Assembly: GCA_900758845.1 (NCBI GenBank)
Contig: CAAESW010000028.1
Location: forward strand, 1-12,866
Direction of reading: 5' to 3'
Length of the DNA stretch: 12,866 bases
DNA from: an uncultured Collinsella sp.
GTDB lineage: Bacteria; Actinomycetota; Coriobacteriia; Coriobacteriales; Coriobacteriaceae
The notes under the pieces are model-generated. The model did no database searches and was not told where the DNA came from. It was given only the letters and a program-made list of their open reading frames with translations. The position numbers and the translations under genes were made by a program. Shown piece after piece: positions 1-7,870 of the stretch (its first letter is position 1; the number at the start of each line of letters is the position of its first letter).

Positions 1-63
1 CAGGGCGACCGCGACCGCGAGGACGGCGGCGGCCCCGGAAACTCGTTTCATGGAGCGTTTCAT
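1..63 (-). CDS. Secreted or membrane protein, N-terminal fragment
   Basis: Only the first 21 codons lie in the window; the gene continues past base 1. The peptide starts MKRSMKRVSG and runs into an Ala/Val/Leu-rich stretch, a typical basic n-region and hydrophobic h-region of an export signal. The ATG at 63-61 is preceded on the minus strand by AGGGGG at 76-71, seven bases away, a good ribosome binding site. A second in-frame ATG at 51 has no comparable site. The mature protein is not visible, so no function can be given. The ribosome binding site is buried in a predicted hairpin (71-113). Confidence 0.6.
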   Translation of the reverse strand, partial: MKRSMKRVSGAAAVLAVAVAL

Positions 64-70
64 GGAAAAT

Positions 71-113
71 CCCCCTAATCTAGCAACGGTTTAGAGTCTA
101 CTAGATTGGGGGG
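71..113 (-). promoter_or_regulatory. Hairpin covering the ribosome binding site of the leftmost gene
   Basis: Two 13-base arms (71-83 and 101-113) can pair at 12 of 13 positions around a 17-base loop. In minus-strand RNA the 3' arm contains the AGGGGG Shine-Dalgarno of the gene starting at 63, paired with a run of six C. The arrangement could limit translation. It could also be a weak terminator for anything transcribed leftward from the ATPase remnant, since AUUUUCC follows the stem. The structure is read from sequence; a regulatory role is inferred. Confidence 0.45.
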
Positions 114-1010
114 ACGGGGGCCAAGCCCGCACAGTTAGCGTCGGCGTGACGTCCTTCGTCTACAGCACGGTTAAATGCATCGAACAAATGGGCTGCTTCC
201 TCGGGACGCGAGGAAGCATCTAAAACAGTGTTGAGAATGTCTCCCGCATCACGTCCGTGTGTCTCCGTCGCAGGAACCGATGCGGCCTCGCCGTCAAATA
301 CGCGAATATTGCAGCAGGGTACCGACGCCGCGACAACCGGCGAATGCGTGGTCACAATAAACTACACGTTGGGGAAAATGCGGACAAGATCCTCCAAAAT
401 TCGCGCCTGTTAACGGGGGGGGTGCAAATGAAGATCAATCTCGTCGATCATTACCACGCCCGGCGTTTCGAGCACACAATCGCCTAATGCGAGATTCAAC
501 ATCGCCATGCGATATGCGATGTCCGCAAATAGACTCAACGTGCCACGATATCCGTCACTCATTGGATGAATCCTATCGCGATGGTAACTACCATCGGCAG
601 TGCTATATGTAAACACCAGCTGGCCGAGTTCGGCATCAAAATCGACCATCGCATCTACCGTGGGTGCCGCCGCATCAAAACATGAGGCCAGCGCCTTTTA
701 ACCACAGAGAACAGCGCGCTGTCACGCTTATTCCACCACTCCCAAATGGATTGAGATTTAAACCAAGCATTCATACGTGCAACGTTCGAAGATGCCTGTA
801 GGGCGCCTTCGTCCCACGCGTTCTGTTGGGCAACGACTGGTCTTTAGGTTCGGTCCGCGTCCACAATCGATCGGTCCCATAACGAGCAAGAATGGGAAGG
901 GCAACCGTCTCGCCACTATCGACAAGTTTTTGCAGCCGATCGCCGACATCCACTACAGGCGCAGCAACAGCAATAGTCGTGCAGCCATTGGCAGTATTAG
1001 GCGAACGCAA
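101..1010 (-). pseudogene. Decayed AAA family ATPase (COG3950-like), truncated at both ends
   Basis: Minus-strand pieces in three frames join into one ATPase. Frame one (1010 to about 830) contains LPILARYGTDRLW, matching the family's YGTGRLW box. Frame two (about 830-700) reads ALQASSNVARMNAWF and SIWEWWNKRD. Frame three (694 onward) carries Walker B and the following acidic loop, GVVMIDEIDLHLHP, then FIVTTHSPVVAASVP (H-loop/switch) and THGRDAGDIL. Lesions are a frameshift near 830-840, an apparent one-base loss in a T run at 696-699, an in-frame TAA at 410-412 where family members usually have HPxWQ, and an in-frame TAG at 362-364, probably from CAG. The N-terminal roughly 100 residues with Walker A are absent, and the C-terminus fades near 125. 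Relatives occur in virulence and defence contexts such as Septu PtuA-type and retron-associated ATPases. No partner nuclease is visible. Its outer limits are approximate. Confidence 0.85.
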
Positions 1011-1036
1011 CTAAACCCGTTGCAAACGCAATTAGG

Positions 1037-1042
1037 TATAAT
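1037..1042 (+). promoter_or_regulatory. Candidate -10 box for the glycosyltransferase-acyltransferase unit
   Basis: A perfect TATAAT lies 31 bases before the ATG at 1073. No good -35 box is found at the usual distance; TTGCAA at 1020-1025 is too close. A start near 1049 would give a leader of about 24 bases with AGAGAAAG (1058-1065) as the ribosome binding site. Confidence 0.45.
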
Positions 1043-1072
1043 TCTCTCAAATCGCCTAGAGAAAGTGTTTGA

Positions 1073-2173
1073 ATGCTGACCGTAATCGTGCCTACTTACA
1101 ATGCCGAGCCGTATCTTTCTCAGGCTATAGGCAGCCTATTAAACGAAAAGAATATCGAACTGGAAATCCTCGCAATCAACGACGGATCCACCGACAACTC
1201 GCTCGCCATTATGCAAGATTTCGCTGCGCGCGACTCGCGCGTTCGAGTGATCGATAAGGCAAACCAGGGTTACGGCGCAACCTGCAATCTGGGCATTCGC
1301 GAGGCAAAGGGCGACTGGATTGCCATCCTCGAGCCCGATGACTGGATCGAGCCCGGAATGTACTCCGACATGCTTGCATTTGCCAAGCGCGAATTTGGCG
1401 ATCCGAACAAGCTCGATATTATTGAGACCCCATATTGGATCATTCGCAACCCCGATACCCCCCAAGAGGTCAAACTACATTGCGCATATCGCGGTCGCAT
1501 TAAACCGCCTCGGCAACCGTTCACCATTCACGACGCTCCACACCTGCTGGCCCATCATCCGTCCATTTGGTCGGCAATCTATCGTCGCGACTTCCTGTTG
1601 CAAAACAATATCTGGTTTAAGGAAATCCCCGGTGCGGGCTGGGCCGATAATCCATTCCTTGTCGAAACGCTCTGCCAGGCAAAGGCGATCGCTTACTGGC
1701 CCAAGCCGTATTACTGCTACCGCGAGGAAACACCCGAAAAGGCAGCCACTCTGGCCAAGCGCGACCCCTTGATGCCGTTTAATCGCTGGAACGACATGGT
1801 CGATATTCTTGAGCGGCTCAACGTCACCGACCCCGCCGTTTGGACACCGCAAATCACACGCGGCTTCACCTATATGGGCATCATGATCGAGCACACCGGA
1901 ATTGAGGGGCACCCCGAAATCGAGCGGGCGATCCACAGGATGTTCGAACGCATGCCGCAAGAGCTGGTATTTGCCAATCCTCGCGTTACTCCCGCGGCCA
2001 AAAAGCTCTATGCCGAGTATATGGGCATCGCCGACCCTAAAATCAGCTACTGCGCATACGCCAAGGACCTCGTGGGCGAGGGCTTGTATAACGTATGGAA
2101 CAAAGGGCCCAAGCAAACTCTAAAAATGATTACATCGCACTTTGGTTCATACAACGCACGCGCTGGAAAATAG
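1073..2173 (+). CDS. GT2 family glycosyltransferase (WcaA-like)
   Basis: A 366-residue cytoplasmic or membrane-associated GT-A fold transferase that should move a sugar from a nucleotide-sugar donor to a glycan acceptor; donor and acceptor cannot be told. The N-terminal strand LTVIVPTYNAEPYL (2-15), NDGSTDNS (36-43), NQGYGATCNLGI (64-75) and EPDDW (87-91, the metal-binding DXD equivalent) are classic family 2 motifs. The C-terminal part, about 200 residues, is less conserved and has no clear membrane segment. ATG 1073 sits seven bases after AGAGAAAG. The acyltransferase starts four bases after its stop, so the two are probably one transcript and act on the same surface polysaccharide. Confidence 0.88.
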   Translation: MLTVIVPTYNAEPYLSQAIGSLLNEKNIELEILAINDGSTDNSLAIMQDFAARDSRVRVIDKANQGYGATCNLGIREAKGDWIAILEPDDWIEPGMYSDMLAFAKREFGDPNKLDIIETPYWIIRNPDTPQEVKLHCAYRGRIKPPRQPFTIHDAPHLLAHHPSIWSAIYRRDFLLQNNIWFKEIPGAGWADNPFLVETLCQAKAIAYWPKPYYCYREETPEKAATLAKRDPLMPFNRWNDMVDILERLNVTDPAVWTPQITRGFTYMGIMIEHTGIEGHPEIERAIHRMFERMPQELVFANPRVTPAAKKLYAEYMGIADPKISYCAYAKDLVGEGLYNVWNKGPKQTLKMITSHFGSYNARAGK

Positions 2174-2177
2174 TCTG

Positions 2178-3323
2178 ATGGGCAGCAAAGCAAGCAGAAA
2201 TACCTCCATCGAAGCGCTGCGCTTAATCGCGGTTGCTGGCATCGCGATATTCCACACGTTTCAGTGGACCTTTCAAGCCGTCTGCGCCGGTCTACCGGAA
2301 TATGCGCCGCTCGCCGTCTTCCCTTACTCCGGCGCGCTCGGCTTTATCAACCAACTCGGCTGCTGGGCCAACGAGGTCTTCTTTATGATCTCAGGCTACT
2401 TCCTTATTCCCACGGCGGTACGTGCTCTCCAAAACGGGTCATCCGCGCGGGGCCTCACGCTCAAATCGCTTGATCGCCTCAAAAAGATCGTCTTGCCCAC
2501 GCTCTTTTATTGCGCCACCTGCCTGATTGTTTCGATGTACGTGTATCCCCTACCAGAAATCTCGCTGCATGAGATTGGCTGGCTCACGTTGGGCATCGAG
2601 TTTATCTGGGTCTACGCGGTATCCGTATTGCTCGTCCCAGTGATTGCGGTGATACGACAGCAAATCGGCAGCAAAAGAGCCCAGTTTGTCGTAGCACTTC
2701 TTGCGCTCGCAACATTTGGAATCAACTGCTACATCGCGGCGACGGCAAACGAAGCGGCCGGTATCATTTTGTGGCGCAAACTCATGAGCGCCGTTACCTA
2801 CCTGGTCGCGTTTATTGCAGCTGGAGAAATGCGCTTTGTCCTCGAATGCCACGGCAACGCATCCGGCGCTCAAAAATCCAAGATCGTACTCATCGGACTC
2901 GTTGCCGCCACCATCGCGCTCGAGCTTCTGCTATCGGCAAATAGCCAGTACGACGCGCTCTGGAAGCTCTCCTACAAGTCCACTTCCGTCATATCCTTTA
3001 TTTTGGCCGCCGCATCCGTTGCCGTCGCAGCGCTCCATCAGCCGCGCCACAAAGTCACAGCTGCAGACAAGACAATCATATCTCTCGCCGCAGGAACGCT
3101 CGCTTTCTACGCCGTGCAGTCGTTTACCTGTAACGTCTGGCGACCCATCTTTGACAAAGCAATCTACGCCATGGCGACAGGCATCCAAACGGGAGATCCC
3201 TATCCAGCCGCCGCCATTTTGCTCGGAATCCTTATGAGCCTTTGCCTCGCGCTTGCCCTGCTCCTCGTGGATATCGTTCGCCGGACCGTGGTCGACACCA
3301 TCAAGGCTCGCATGAACGGCTAG
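2178..3323 (+). CDS. Acyltransferase family 3 integral membrane protein
   Basis: A 381-residue polytopic protein of the acyltransferase-3 (OafA/WecH) type, expected to transfer an acyl group, often acetyl, to a cell-surface glycan. The N-terminus RNTSIEALRLIAVAGIAIFH (7-26) matches the family's first membrane helix, ending in the conserved His26. VFFMISGYFL (67-76) matches the second motif. About ten hydrophobic segments follow. I chose ATG 2178, with GGAA at 2165-2168, over an in-frame TTG at 2142 that would overlap the previous gene. The stop TAG shares bases with the stop of the convergent gene. Polysaccharide O-acetylation is the likely role, inferred from the family and the neighbouring glycosyltransferase. 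Confidence 0.85.
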   Translation: MGSKASRNTSIEALRLIAVAGIAIFHTFQWTFQAVCAGLPEYAPLAVFPYSGALGFINQLGCWANEVFFMISGYFLIPTAVRALQNGSSARGLTLKSLDRLKKIVLPTLFYCATCLIVSMYVYPLPEISLHEIGWLTLGIEFIWVYAVSVLLVPVIAVIRQQIGSKRAQFVVALLALATFGINCYIAATANEAAGIILWRKLMSAVTYLVAFIAAGEMRFVLECHGNASGAQKSKIVLIGLVAATIALELLLSANSQYDALWKLSYKSTSVISFILAAASVAVAALHQPRHKVTAADKTIISLAAGTLAFYAVQSFTCNVWRPIFDKAIYAMATGIQTGDPYPAAAILLGILMSLCLALALLLVDIVRRTVVDTIKARMNG

Positions 3324-4660
3324 GCGACCTTCTGACTCCTCAGACCACGAAGCGCGCTTACACCCGAAACAAATAAAATCGCAAAGACAATCGCCCAATT
3401 CTTGCAGCCAAATACCGGAATATGAACGATCGCATGGTCATGCATAACAACGAAATAACCCAGAACAACAACCAAGGGCAGCGCCATGAGCAGCGACTGG
3501 ATCAAAACCTTTCGACGACGACCGCCTTGCGCGCCGCCCCGTATCGAGCAAACGAGCACGGCAATCCAAATCGCCAATACGGCAGCAAACGAAACAAGGC
3601 AAACGACGTTCGAGATCATCGCATAACCGGCAGTTGAGCAAATGGCGAACAGCTGCGGGCTCATGCAATAAAACTCCTTCAAAATCTGAGGCCAGTCAGC
3701 CTGGGGCAACAGTGACGAAGTCCCATGCGCAGACCATAGGCCCATCTCGCCCAGAACGTTCGAAAAGACCTCGTCCCAGCCCAGCACAAATGCCGCGACA
3801 ACCCATTTCATCGCCCAGGTAAACACAAACGAAAGCCCAAACCCAAAGAGCGCCTGCAGCATCGTGACGACGCAACGCTTGGGGCGCTCACCCTCGGGCA
3901 GCGCAATAAACGCGAAAAAGCAATGCAGGGCGACAACAGCGGCAGGAATCGTTAAAAAGTCAAGAAACGAAAACACGGCGCCCGTCGCTATCGACCAAAG
4001 GACAAGGCGGCTTGTGAAAACCCGTGCGTTCGGGGCCGAGCCCAAACGAAGGCTCATGCAAGACATCATGATGAGCGCCACAAAGAACGAGATGCACAGC
4101 AGCAGATCACCGATAAAATTGAAAAACAGATTGGTCGAGAACAACAGGATTGTAAGGAACCCCAACGTCAATGGCTTTGAAAATCGCTTCCGCAAGGCAA
4201 CGTAAACGAAAGCGGAGCCGGCAATCGCCAGAGCGGCCGCAGGCACCACGACAACGTCGATACCACCAATAAACAGGCAGACATTCGTAAGTAGCTGCCA
4301 TCCATGCCAATACCGGTAATACTGCTGATGCGTAATCCCGTTGGCTTTCGTAACGTCATCAATCTCGGCAACAGCCATCGTCTTAAACGGAGAACCTTGG
4401 TCCTTTTGCCGTGCGACTTCAATGATAAAGCGATTGTTATCAAAGCAAACAGGACCAGCTGCAACACGGTGGTCGTAGACATACATGTCAGACAACAGAG
4501 CCGAGGACTCCGAACCCTGCGCATGCGACTCGATAACGGGCCTCGGTAGGCAATTCGCTGCGGTATTGCTCAGGACAAAGACAAGTTGAAATGCCACGAA
4601 CAGCAGCAAGGATTTGGCGGGCAGGGTGTCGGCAAAGGAGGCTAAACGAGTTTTATTCAC
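3320..4660 (-). CDS. Polytopic membrane protein, possibly GT-C-like
   Basis: A protein of about 446 residues with one N-terminal membrane helix after NKTRLASFADTLPAKS, then an outside loop of about 90 residues containing YYRYWHGWQ, then about eight more hydrophobic segments and a basic cytoplasmic stretch (RGGAQGGRRRK). The RYWHG motif in the first large loop recalls uncharacterised membrane proteins with a GT-C-like layout that sit near polysaccharide genes; I cannot name an exact family. Substrate and reaction are unknown. The start is set at GTG 4660, which has GGA at a suitable distance and begins with basic residues before the helix. The longer in-frame GTG at 4702 lacks a ribosome binding site and would lie at or upstream of the predicted transcription start. 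Its 3' end overlaps the acyltransferase by four bases. Confidence 0.7.
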   Translation of the reverse strand: MNKTRLASFADTLPAKSLLLFVAFQLVFVLSNTAANCLPRPVIESHAQGSESSALLSDMYVYDHRVAAGPVCFDNNRFIIEVARQKDQGSPFKTMAVAEIDDVTKANGITHQQYYRYWHGWQLLTNVCLFIGGIDVVVVPAAALAIAGSAFVYVALRKRFSKPLTLGFLTILLFSTNLFFNFIGDLLLCISFFVALIMMSCMSLRLGSAPNARVFTSRLVLWSIATGAVFSFLDFLTIPAAVVALHCFFAFIALPEGERPKRCVVTMLQALFGFGLSFVFTWAMKWVVAAFVLGWDEVFSNVLGEMGLWSAHGTSSLLPQADWPQILKEFYCMSPQLFAICSTAGYAMISNVVCLVSFAAVLAIWIAVLVCSIRGGAQGGRRRKVLIQSLLMALPLVVVLGYFVVMHDHAIVHIPVFGCKNWAIVFAILFVSGVSALRGLRSQKVA

Positions 4661-4706
4661 AGGGCATCCAAACAGAAAGATCGCGTCCACAGGAATCGGC
4701 ACCTAT

Positions 4707-4715
4707 GTAATACCA
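4707..4715 (-). promoter_or_regulatory. Candidate extended -10 promoter for the membrane protein
   Basis: The minus strand reads TGGTATTAC, an extended -10 (TG-n-TATTAC). TTGCAA (4731-4726) lies upstream, but the spacer is only 13 bases. Transcription would begin near 4700, giving a leader of about 40 bases to GTG 4660. The rest of the 237-base divergent gap (4661-4897) holds no gene. Confidence 0.3.
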
Positions 4716-4798
4716 CAATGCGCGCTTGCAACCTCGCCACGCTCACACGTCAACCAAGCTTGTAGCAAACGTTCTTGGTGATTAGCGGAACATTACCC

Positions 4799-4844
4799 GC
4801 GGGCGCCCGCCTACGCTTACAATAGTCGTGTCCCATGGGACACG
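4799..4844 (+). promoter_or_regulatory. Promoter with two palindromes, likely operator, before the GlfT-like gene
   Basis: A TACAAT -10 box (4818-4823) lies between two perfect palindromes: GCGGGCGCCCGC at 4799-4810 and CGTGTCCCATGGGACACG at 4827-4844. The second would cover the transcription start near 4830, a classic repressor position, and would also form a hairpin at the 5' end of the leader. No good -35 box is visible, which would fit an activator-dependent or tightly controlled promoter. Which protein binds is unknown. Confidence 0.5.
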
Positions 4845-4897
4845 TTGTTTATTCCGCAGGGCCGATATGCTGCCCACGCGAAAGGATATTCTCGTTC

Positions 4898-5917
4898 ATG
4901 ACTTCCACCCTTCCCACTCCCATCGATAAGCTCGCCATCGTCGTCGTTACGTACAAGCGCCAGGAACTCCTGGCCAACTTGTTCGACTCTATGACCGAGC
5001 TCACGGCAACGCCCTGGCGCATCGTGATTGTCGATAACGAGAATTCGCGCGAGACCGAGGCCATGTGCACCGCATTCAACGAGCGCCTGGCCAACCTGTG
5101 GGGCATCGACACCGAGCAGCTCGACGCGCAGGGCGGCACCGACCGTGTCATCTACGCCCCGCAGCTCGAAAACGGCGGCGGCGCGGGCGGCTTCTCCGCC
5201 GGCACCAAGTGCGCCTACGACCTGGGCGCCCAGTGGTTCTGGGTGATGGACGACGACGTGCTCGTCATCCCCGAAGGCATCGAGCGTCTTGCCAAGTGGA
5301 CCGACCGCTACGATGTCATCCAGGGTTCGCGCCTGGACTTTGACGGCGGCGCCTTCTTTTGGCAATACCAACTCATCCTTTCGCTCGGCATTCCCAACCC
5401 AGTCGCCAAGTGGGACTTGGGTCCAGAGGGTTATCGCGCCATGAACCAGCTGTGCTTTGAGGGCGGCATGTTCTCGCGCCGCGTGGTCGACAAGATCGGC
5501 CTGCCCGATGCGCGATTCTTCATCTACGGCGACGATGCCTGCTATGGCTACGTGGCCAGCCAGCACTTCCCCGCCGCCGTTGTGGCCGACCTGGTGCTCA
5601 AGCGCGCCCGCGCCGTCTCAAACTGGGATATCGCCGGCAAGCGCCAGCTCAACTCCACGAGCGACACCAACCGTTACTACATCATGCGCAACCGCGGCTA
5701 TCTGGCCCGCTACATGCAGATTTACGGCGACTATCACCCCGTGCTGTTCCGTCTGGGCAACGCCGCGACCTTCTGCAAAGAGTTCATCCGCTTGGCTGCG
5801 GTCGACAAATGCTTTAAGACCGGTATTCCGGCGCTGCGCCGTGGCATGAAGGACGCCCGCAAGATCATCAAGGACCCCGACTGGAAGCCCATGCCGCCCA
5901 TGAAGGACACCGAGTAA
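4898..5917 (+). CDS. GT2 glycosyltransferase, GlfT1/rhamnosyltransferase-like
   Basis: A 339-residue family 2 transferase of the COG1216 type, resembling galactofuranosyl- or rhamnosyltransferases of actinobacterial wall glycans. Visible motifs are AIVVVTYKRQELL (13-25), IVIVDN (42-47), ENGGGAGGF (91-99), the metal-binding WVMDDDV (115-121), and FIYGDDACYGY (208-218), the region that usually holds the catalytic acid. No membrane segment is seen. The C-terminus is basic and Pro-rich (KPMPPMKD). ATG 4898 is preceded by AAAGGA at 4881-4886; the spacing of 11 is long. The upstream in-frame ATG 4835 has no ribosome binding site and lies inside the operator palindrome. It stands alone, divergent from the membrane protein. 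Sugar specificity is inferred only from family resemblance. Confidence 0.82.
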   Translation: MTSTLPTPIDKLAIVVVTYKRQELLANLFDSMTELTATPWRIVIVDNENSRETEAMCTAFNERLANLWGIDTEQLDAQGGTDRVIYAPQLENGGGAGGFSAGTKCAYDLGAQWFWVMDDDVLVIPEGIERLAKWTDRYDVIQGSRLDFDGGAFFWQYQLILSLGIPNPVAKWDLGPEGYRAMNQLCFEGGMFSRRVVDKIGLPDARFFIYGDDACYGYVASQHFPAAVVADLVLKRARAVSNWDIAGKRQLNSTSDTNRYYIMRNRGYLARYMQIYGDYHPVLFRLGNAATFCKEFIRLAAVDKCFKTGIPALRRGMKDARKIIKDPDWKPMPPMKDTE

Positions 5918-5941
5918 CGGAAGCCGGAAACACCTCGGCGC

Positions 5942-7738
5942 TTAAAGCCGCTGGCACACCGTAGCCACATGCTGCCCATCAAAACCGAACCCCCAGCGCA
6001 TGCGACCCACGCCGGGGCGCGGTACACGGATTTCGTCGATGCCGTCGCGCTCTATGTCGAGTAGCGACTGCACGGCCAGCAATTCCAGTCCCAGCGCATC
6101 CACATCGGGGTCATACATCAAGTTAATCGTTATCAGCGGGCGCTCGTCCAGCATGCCAATCGTATCTGCTACGTCGAACACAGCACCCGTAGGGAAAACC
6201 TGGATGTCCCAGCGACCTGCGCCACACTTTCGCCTCGAGGCAGGATTGGCATAGCCCGGCAAGCCAAAGCAGAGCCCCTGCAAGAGCAGATGATATGGCA
6301 GCGGCGTATCTAGGTCGGTCTCACCGATTCCCGCATCACCCAGGATGCGGCTTAGCGCCCGCCTCACCGCATCCTCATCCCCACGGCACAGCCCGTCGCG
6401 AAACGCATCGACGTCTCGAATGTCTTCGGCAGCGCACTCAAACCACTCAACAATCACTAGACGCAAGGCCTGTCGAAGCTCGTTATTGGGCAATCGCAAA
6501 GCACGGAGGCGATCGCCATACTCTGGCTCCTCAGTCATATCCGTCGTGAGAAAACCGGACAGATACAGCGCTGTCCACATGCCATCGTCAGGCGAGACAT
6601 CTGGCTCTGCAGTGCCGAAACAAAGCGGGACCTCAGCGCACCCATGGGCCTCGAGCAAATCAAACAAGACCGAAAGACGGTCGAGATTCCATCCGGCAAC
6701 TACCCTACTCAGGCAATCCGCATACCCATACAGATCGGCGCGCACAGGCGCCGTGCAGCCTCGGTCCAGAAAACCGATCGCACGCGCTGGACTCGAGCAA
6801 TAAGCCTTACCAAACCGATATCCCTCGAGCCATTCACGCGCATCATCAAGGTATTCCTCGCGCCCAGCATGATTCAACAGAGCCTGGACCTCGGCATCCG
6901 AAAAGCCGAACCAACGGTCACACCAGGTCGAAAGCGGCGTCGTCAGACAATACGAGCAACTGCGCGAAGAAAGCGCCGCTTCGGCAGGACTGGGACGCTC
7001 CCCCATCAGACAAGCAAAGCGTAGCGAATGACCCGCGACAGCAATGGCGTCAAACAGCACACGGTCAAGTAGTTCTGCCGGATCGGCGTCGGAAGCGTCC
7101 CTCGCGCTCGCACGGCGAGACCACGCCGCATCGTACCCATCAACGAGCAATACAACCTGCTCATCGCAGGCAATCTCCAGCAGCTCTATGAGCGCACCGA
7201 GCACCGAGTCAACCTCGTCCGCGCTCGCCACGCCACGCGCGACGCGTTCGATGTGACGCACCTTATCTCGAGCTAAATCCGGAGCCTCCAAGAGCGCCAA
7301 CAAGCGAGCGCACTCGCCCGAAAGGGCATCGCGCACGACGCCGGAAACAGCGGGGCCACGCCTCGCAGCGCCAGAAAAGTCCAGCGATATCACCGGATAG
7401 CAAGCGTACTCATCCCGATAGCGCCCGCCGTCTGCATCCCAAATCTGAGCATCGGCAAACAAACGCTGACCAGCGCGACCGACCGCTGGACGCTCCAGAA
7501 AAGCCCTGAGCATCGACAAGTTCATGCTCTTGCCAAAACCCTCGGGTCGACAGCACACCACAACGGACGCGTCGCAGTCCAACACATCGGCAATAAACAT
7601 GGTCTTGTCAACCAGCACGCAGCAACCAAGTGCCTCCGCATAGTCGTGTATGCCAATGGGCAAAACCGCATCGTCGGCACAGCCGATCAAGCGCACGCCA
7701 AAGCCAGCAGCACAATCAACATTTGCCTGTTCAGACAC
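5942..7738 (-). CDS. AAA-ATPase-like / PD-(D/E)XK nuclease family protein, catalytic residues degraded
   Basis: A 598-residue protein with the layout of the AAA-ATPase-like plus DUF1703 nuclease family: IGIHDYAEA and VLVDKTMFI (28-49), P-loop CRPEGFGKS (63-71), GFSDAEVQALL and WLEGYRFGKAY in the middle, and a C-terminal nuclease-like domain with YHLLLQGLCFGL, GRWDIQVFP (508-516) and WGFGFDGQ near the end. The family normally has RPRRFGKS, DEYD and IEFKV. Here these read RPEGFGKS, DGYD (200-203) and ITINL (536-540), so the Walker B glutamate and the nuclease E and K are missing, while the nuclease Asp (D511) remains. The reading frame is intact. Start GTG 7738 follows AGGGGGAA at seven bases; a longer frame to 7870 has no such site. 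Proteins of this family are often present in many copies in gut bacteria and their role is unknown. It converges on the GlfT-like gene with 24 bases between. Confidence 0.8.
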   Translation of the reverse strand: MSEQANVDCAAGFGVRLIGCADDAVLPIGIHDYAEALGCCVLVDKTMFIADVLDCDASVVVCCRPEGFGKSMNLSMLRAFLERPAVGRAGQRLFADAQIWDADGGRYRDEYACYPVISLDFSGAARRGPAVSGVVRDALSGECARLLALLEAPDLARDKVRHIERVARGVASADEVDSVLGALIELLEIACDEQVVLLVDGYDAAWSRRASARDASDADPAELLDRVLFDAIAVAGHSLRFACLMGERPSPAEAALSSRSCSYCLTTPLSTWCDRWFGFSDAEVQALLNHAGREEYLDDAREWLEGYRFGKAYCSSPARAIGFLDRGCTAPVRADLYGYADCLSRVVAGWNLDRLSVLFDLLEAHGCAEVPLCFGTAEPDVSPDDGMWTALYLSGFLTTDMTEEPEYGDRLRALRLPNNELRQALRLVIVEWFECAAEDIRDVDAFRDGLCRGDEDAVRRALSRILGDAGIGETDLDTPLPYHLLLQGLCFGLPGYANPASRRKCGAGRWDIQVFPTGAVFDVADTIGMLDERPLITINLMYDPDVDALGLELLAVQSLLDIERDGIDEIRVPRPGVGRMRWGFGFDGQHVATVCQRL

Positions 7739-7772
7739 CAAAACGTTCCCCCTAAATCGCAGCACGATGCCA

Positions 7773-7778
7773 ATTGTA
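7773..7778 (-). promoter_or_regulatory. Candidate -10 box for the AAA-ATPase-like gene
   Basis: The minus strand reads TACAAT, 35 bases before GTG 7738. No convincing -35 is found. Because a strong terminator (7871-7908) lies upstream, the gene needs its own promoter somewhere in 7739-7870, and this is the best candidate. Confidence 0.3.
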
Positions 7779-7870
7779 ATGACCGCATCGCATGTACCGA
7801 TGTCGCCGCGCGAACATATCGGGCAACGGTAGCAACAAGAGGTGTGAGGGGGCACAACTAATCGTTGCAC

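Noticed and set aside
777..1079. A 100-codon plus-strand frame before the first glycosyltransferase
   Set aside because: It runs antisense to the ATPase remnant, which explains the sequence better, and its product resembles nothing.
1475..2116. A 213-codon minus-strand frame under the first glycosyltransferase
   Set aside because: No recognisable motifs, and it is covered by a gene with clear GT2 motifs.
4827..4844. The 18-bp palindrome as a further site for the suf Rrf2 regulator
   Set aside because: It contains TGTCCC and GGGACA, but in reversed order and touching, unlike the GGGACAA-N15-TTGTCCC layout near suf.
4817..5566. A 249-codon minus-strand frame under the GlfT-like gene
   Set aside because: Shadow of a well-supported glycosyltransferase with clear family motifs on the other strand.
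5918..5944. A terminator between the GlfT-like gene and the AAA-ATPase-like gene
   Set aside because: Only four-base stems (GCCG/CGGC) and no T run can be found in the 24-base gap.
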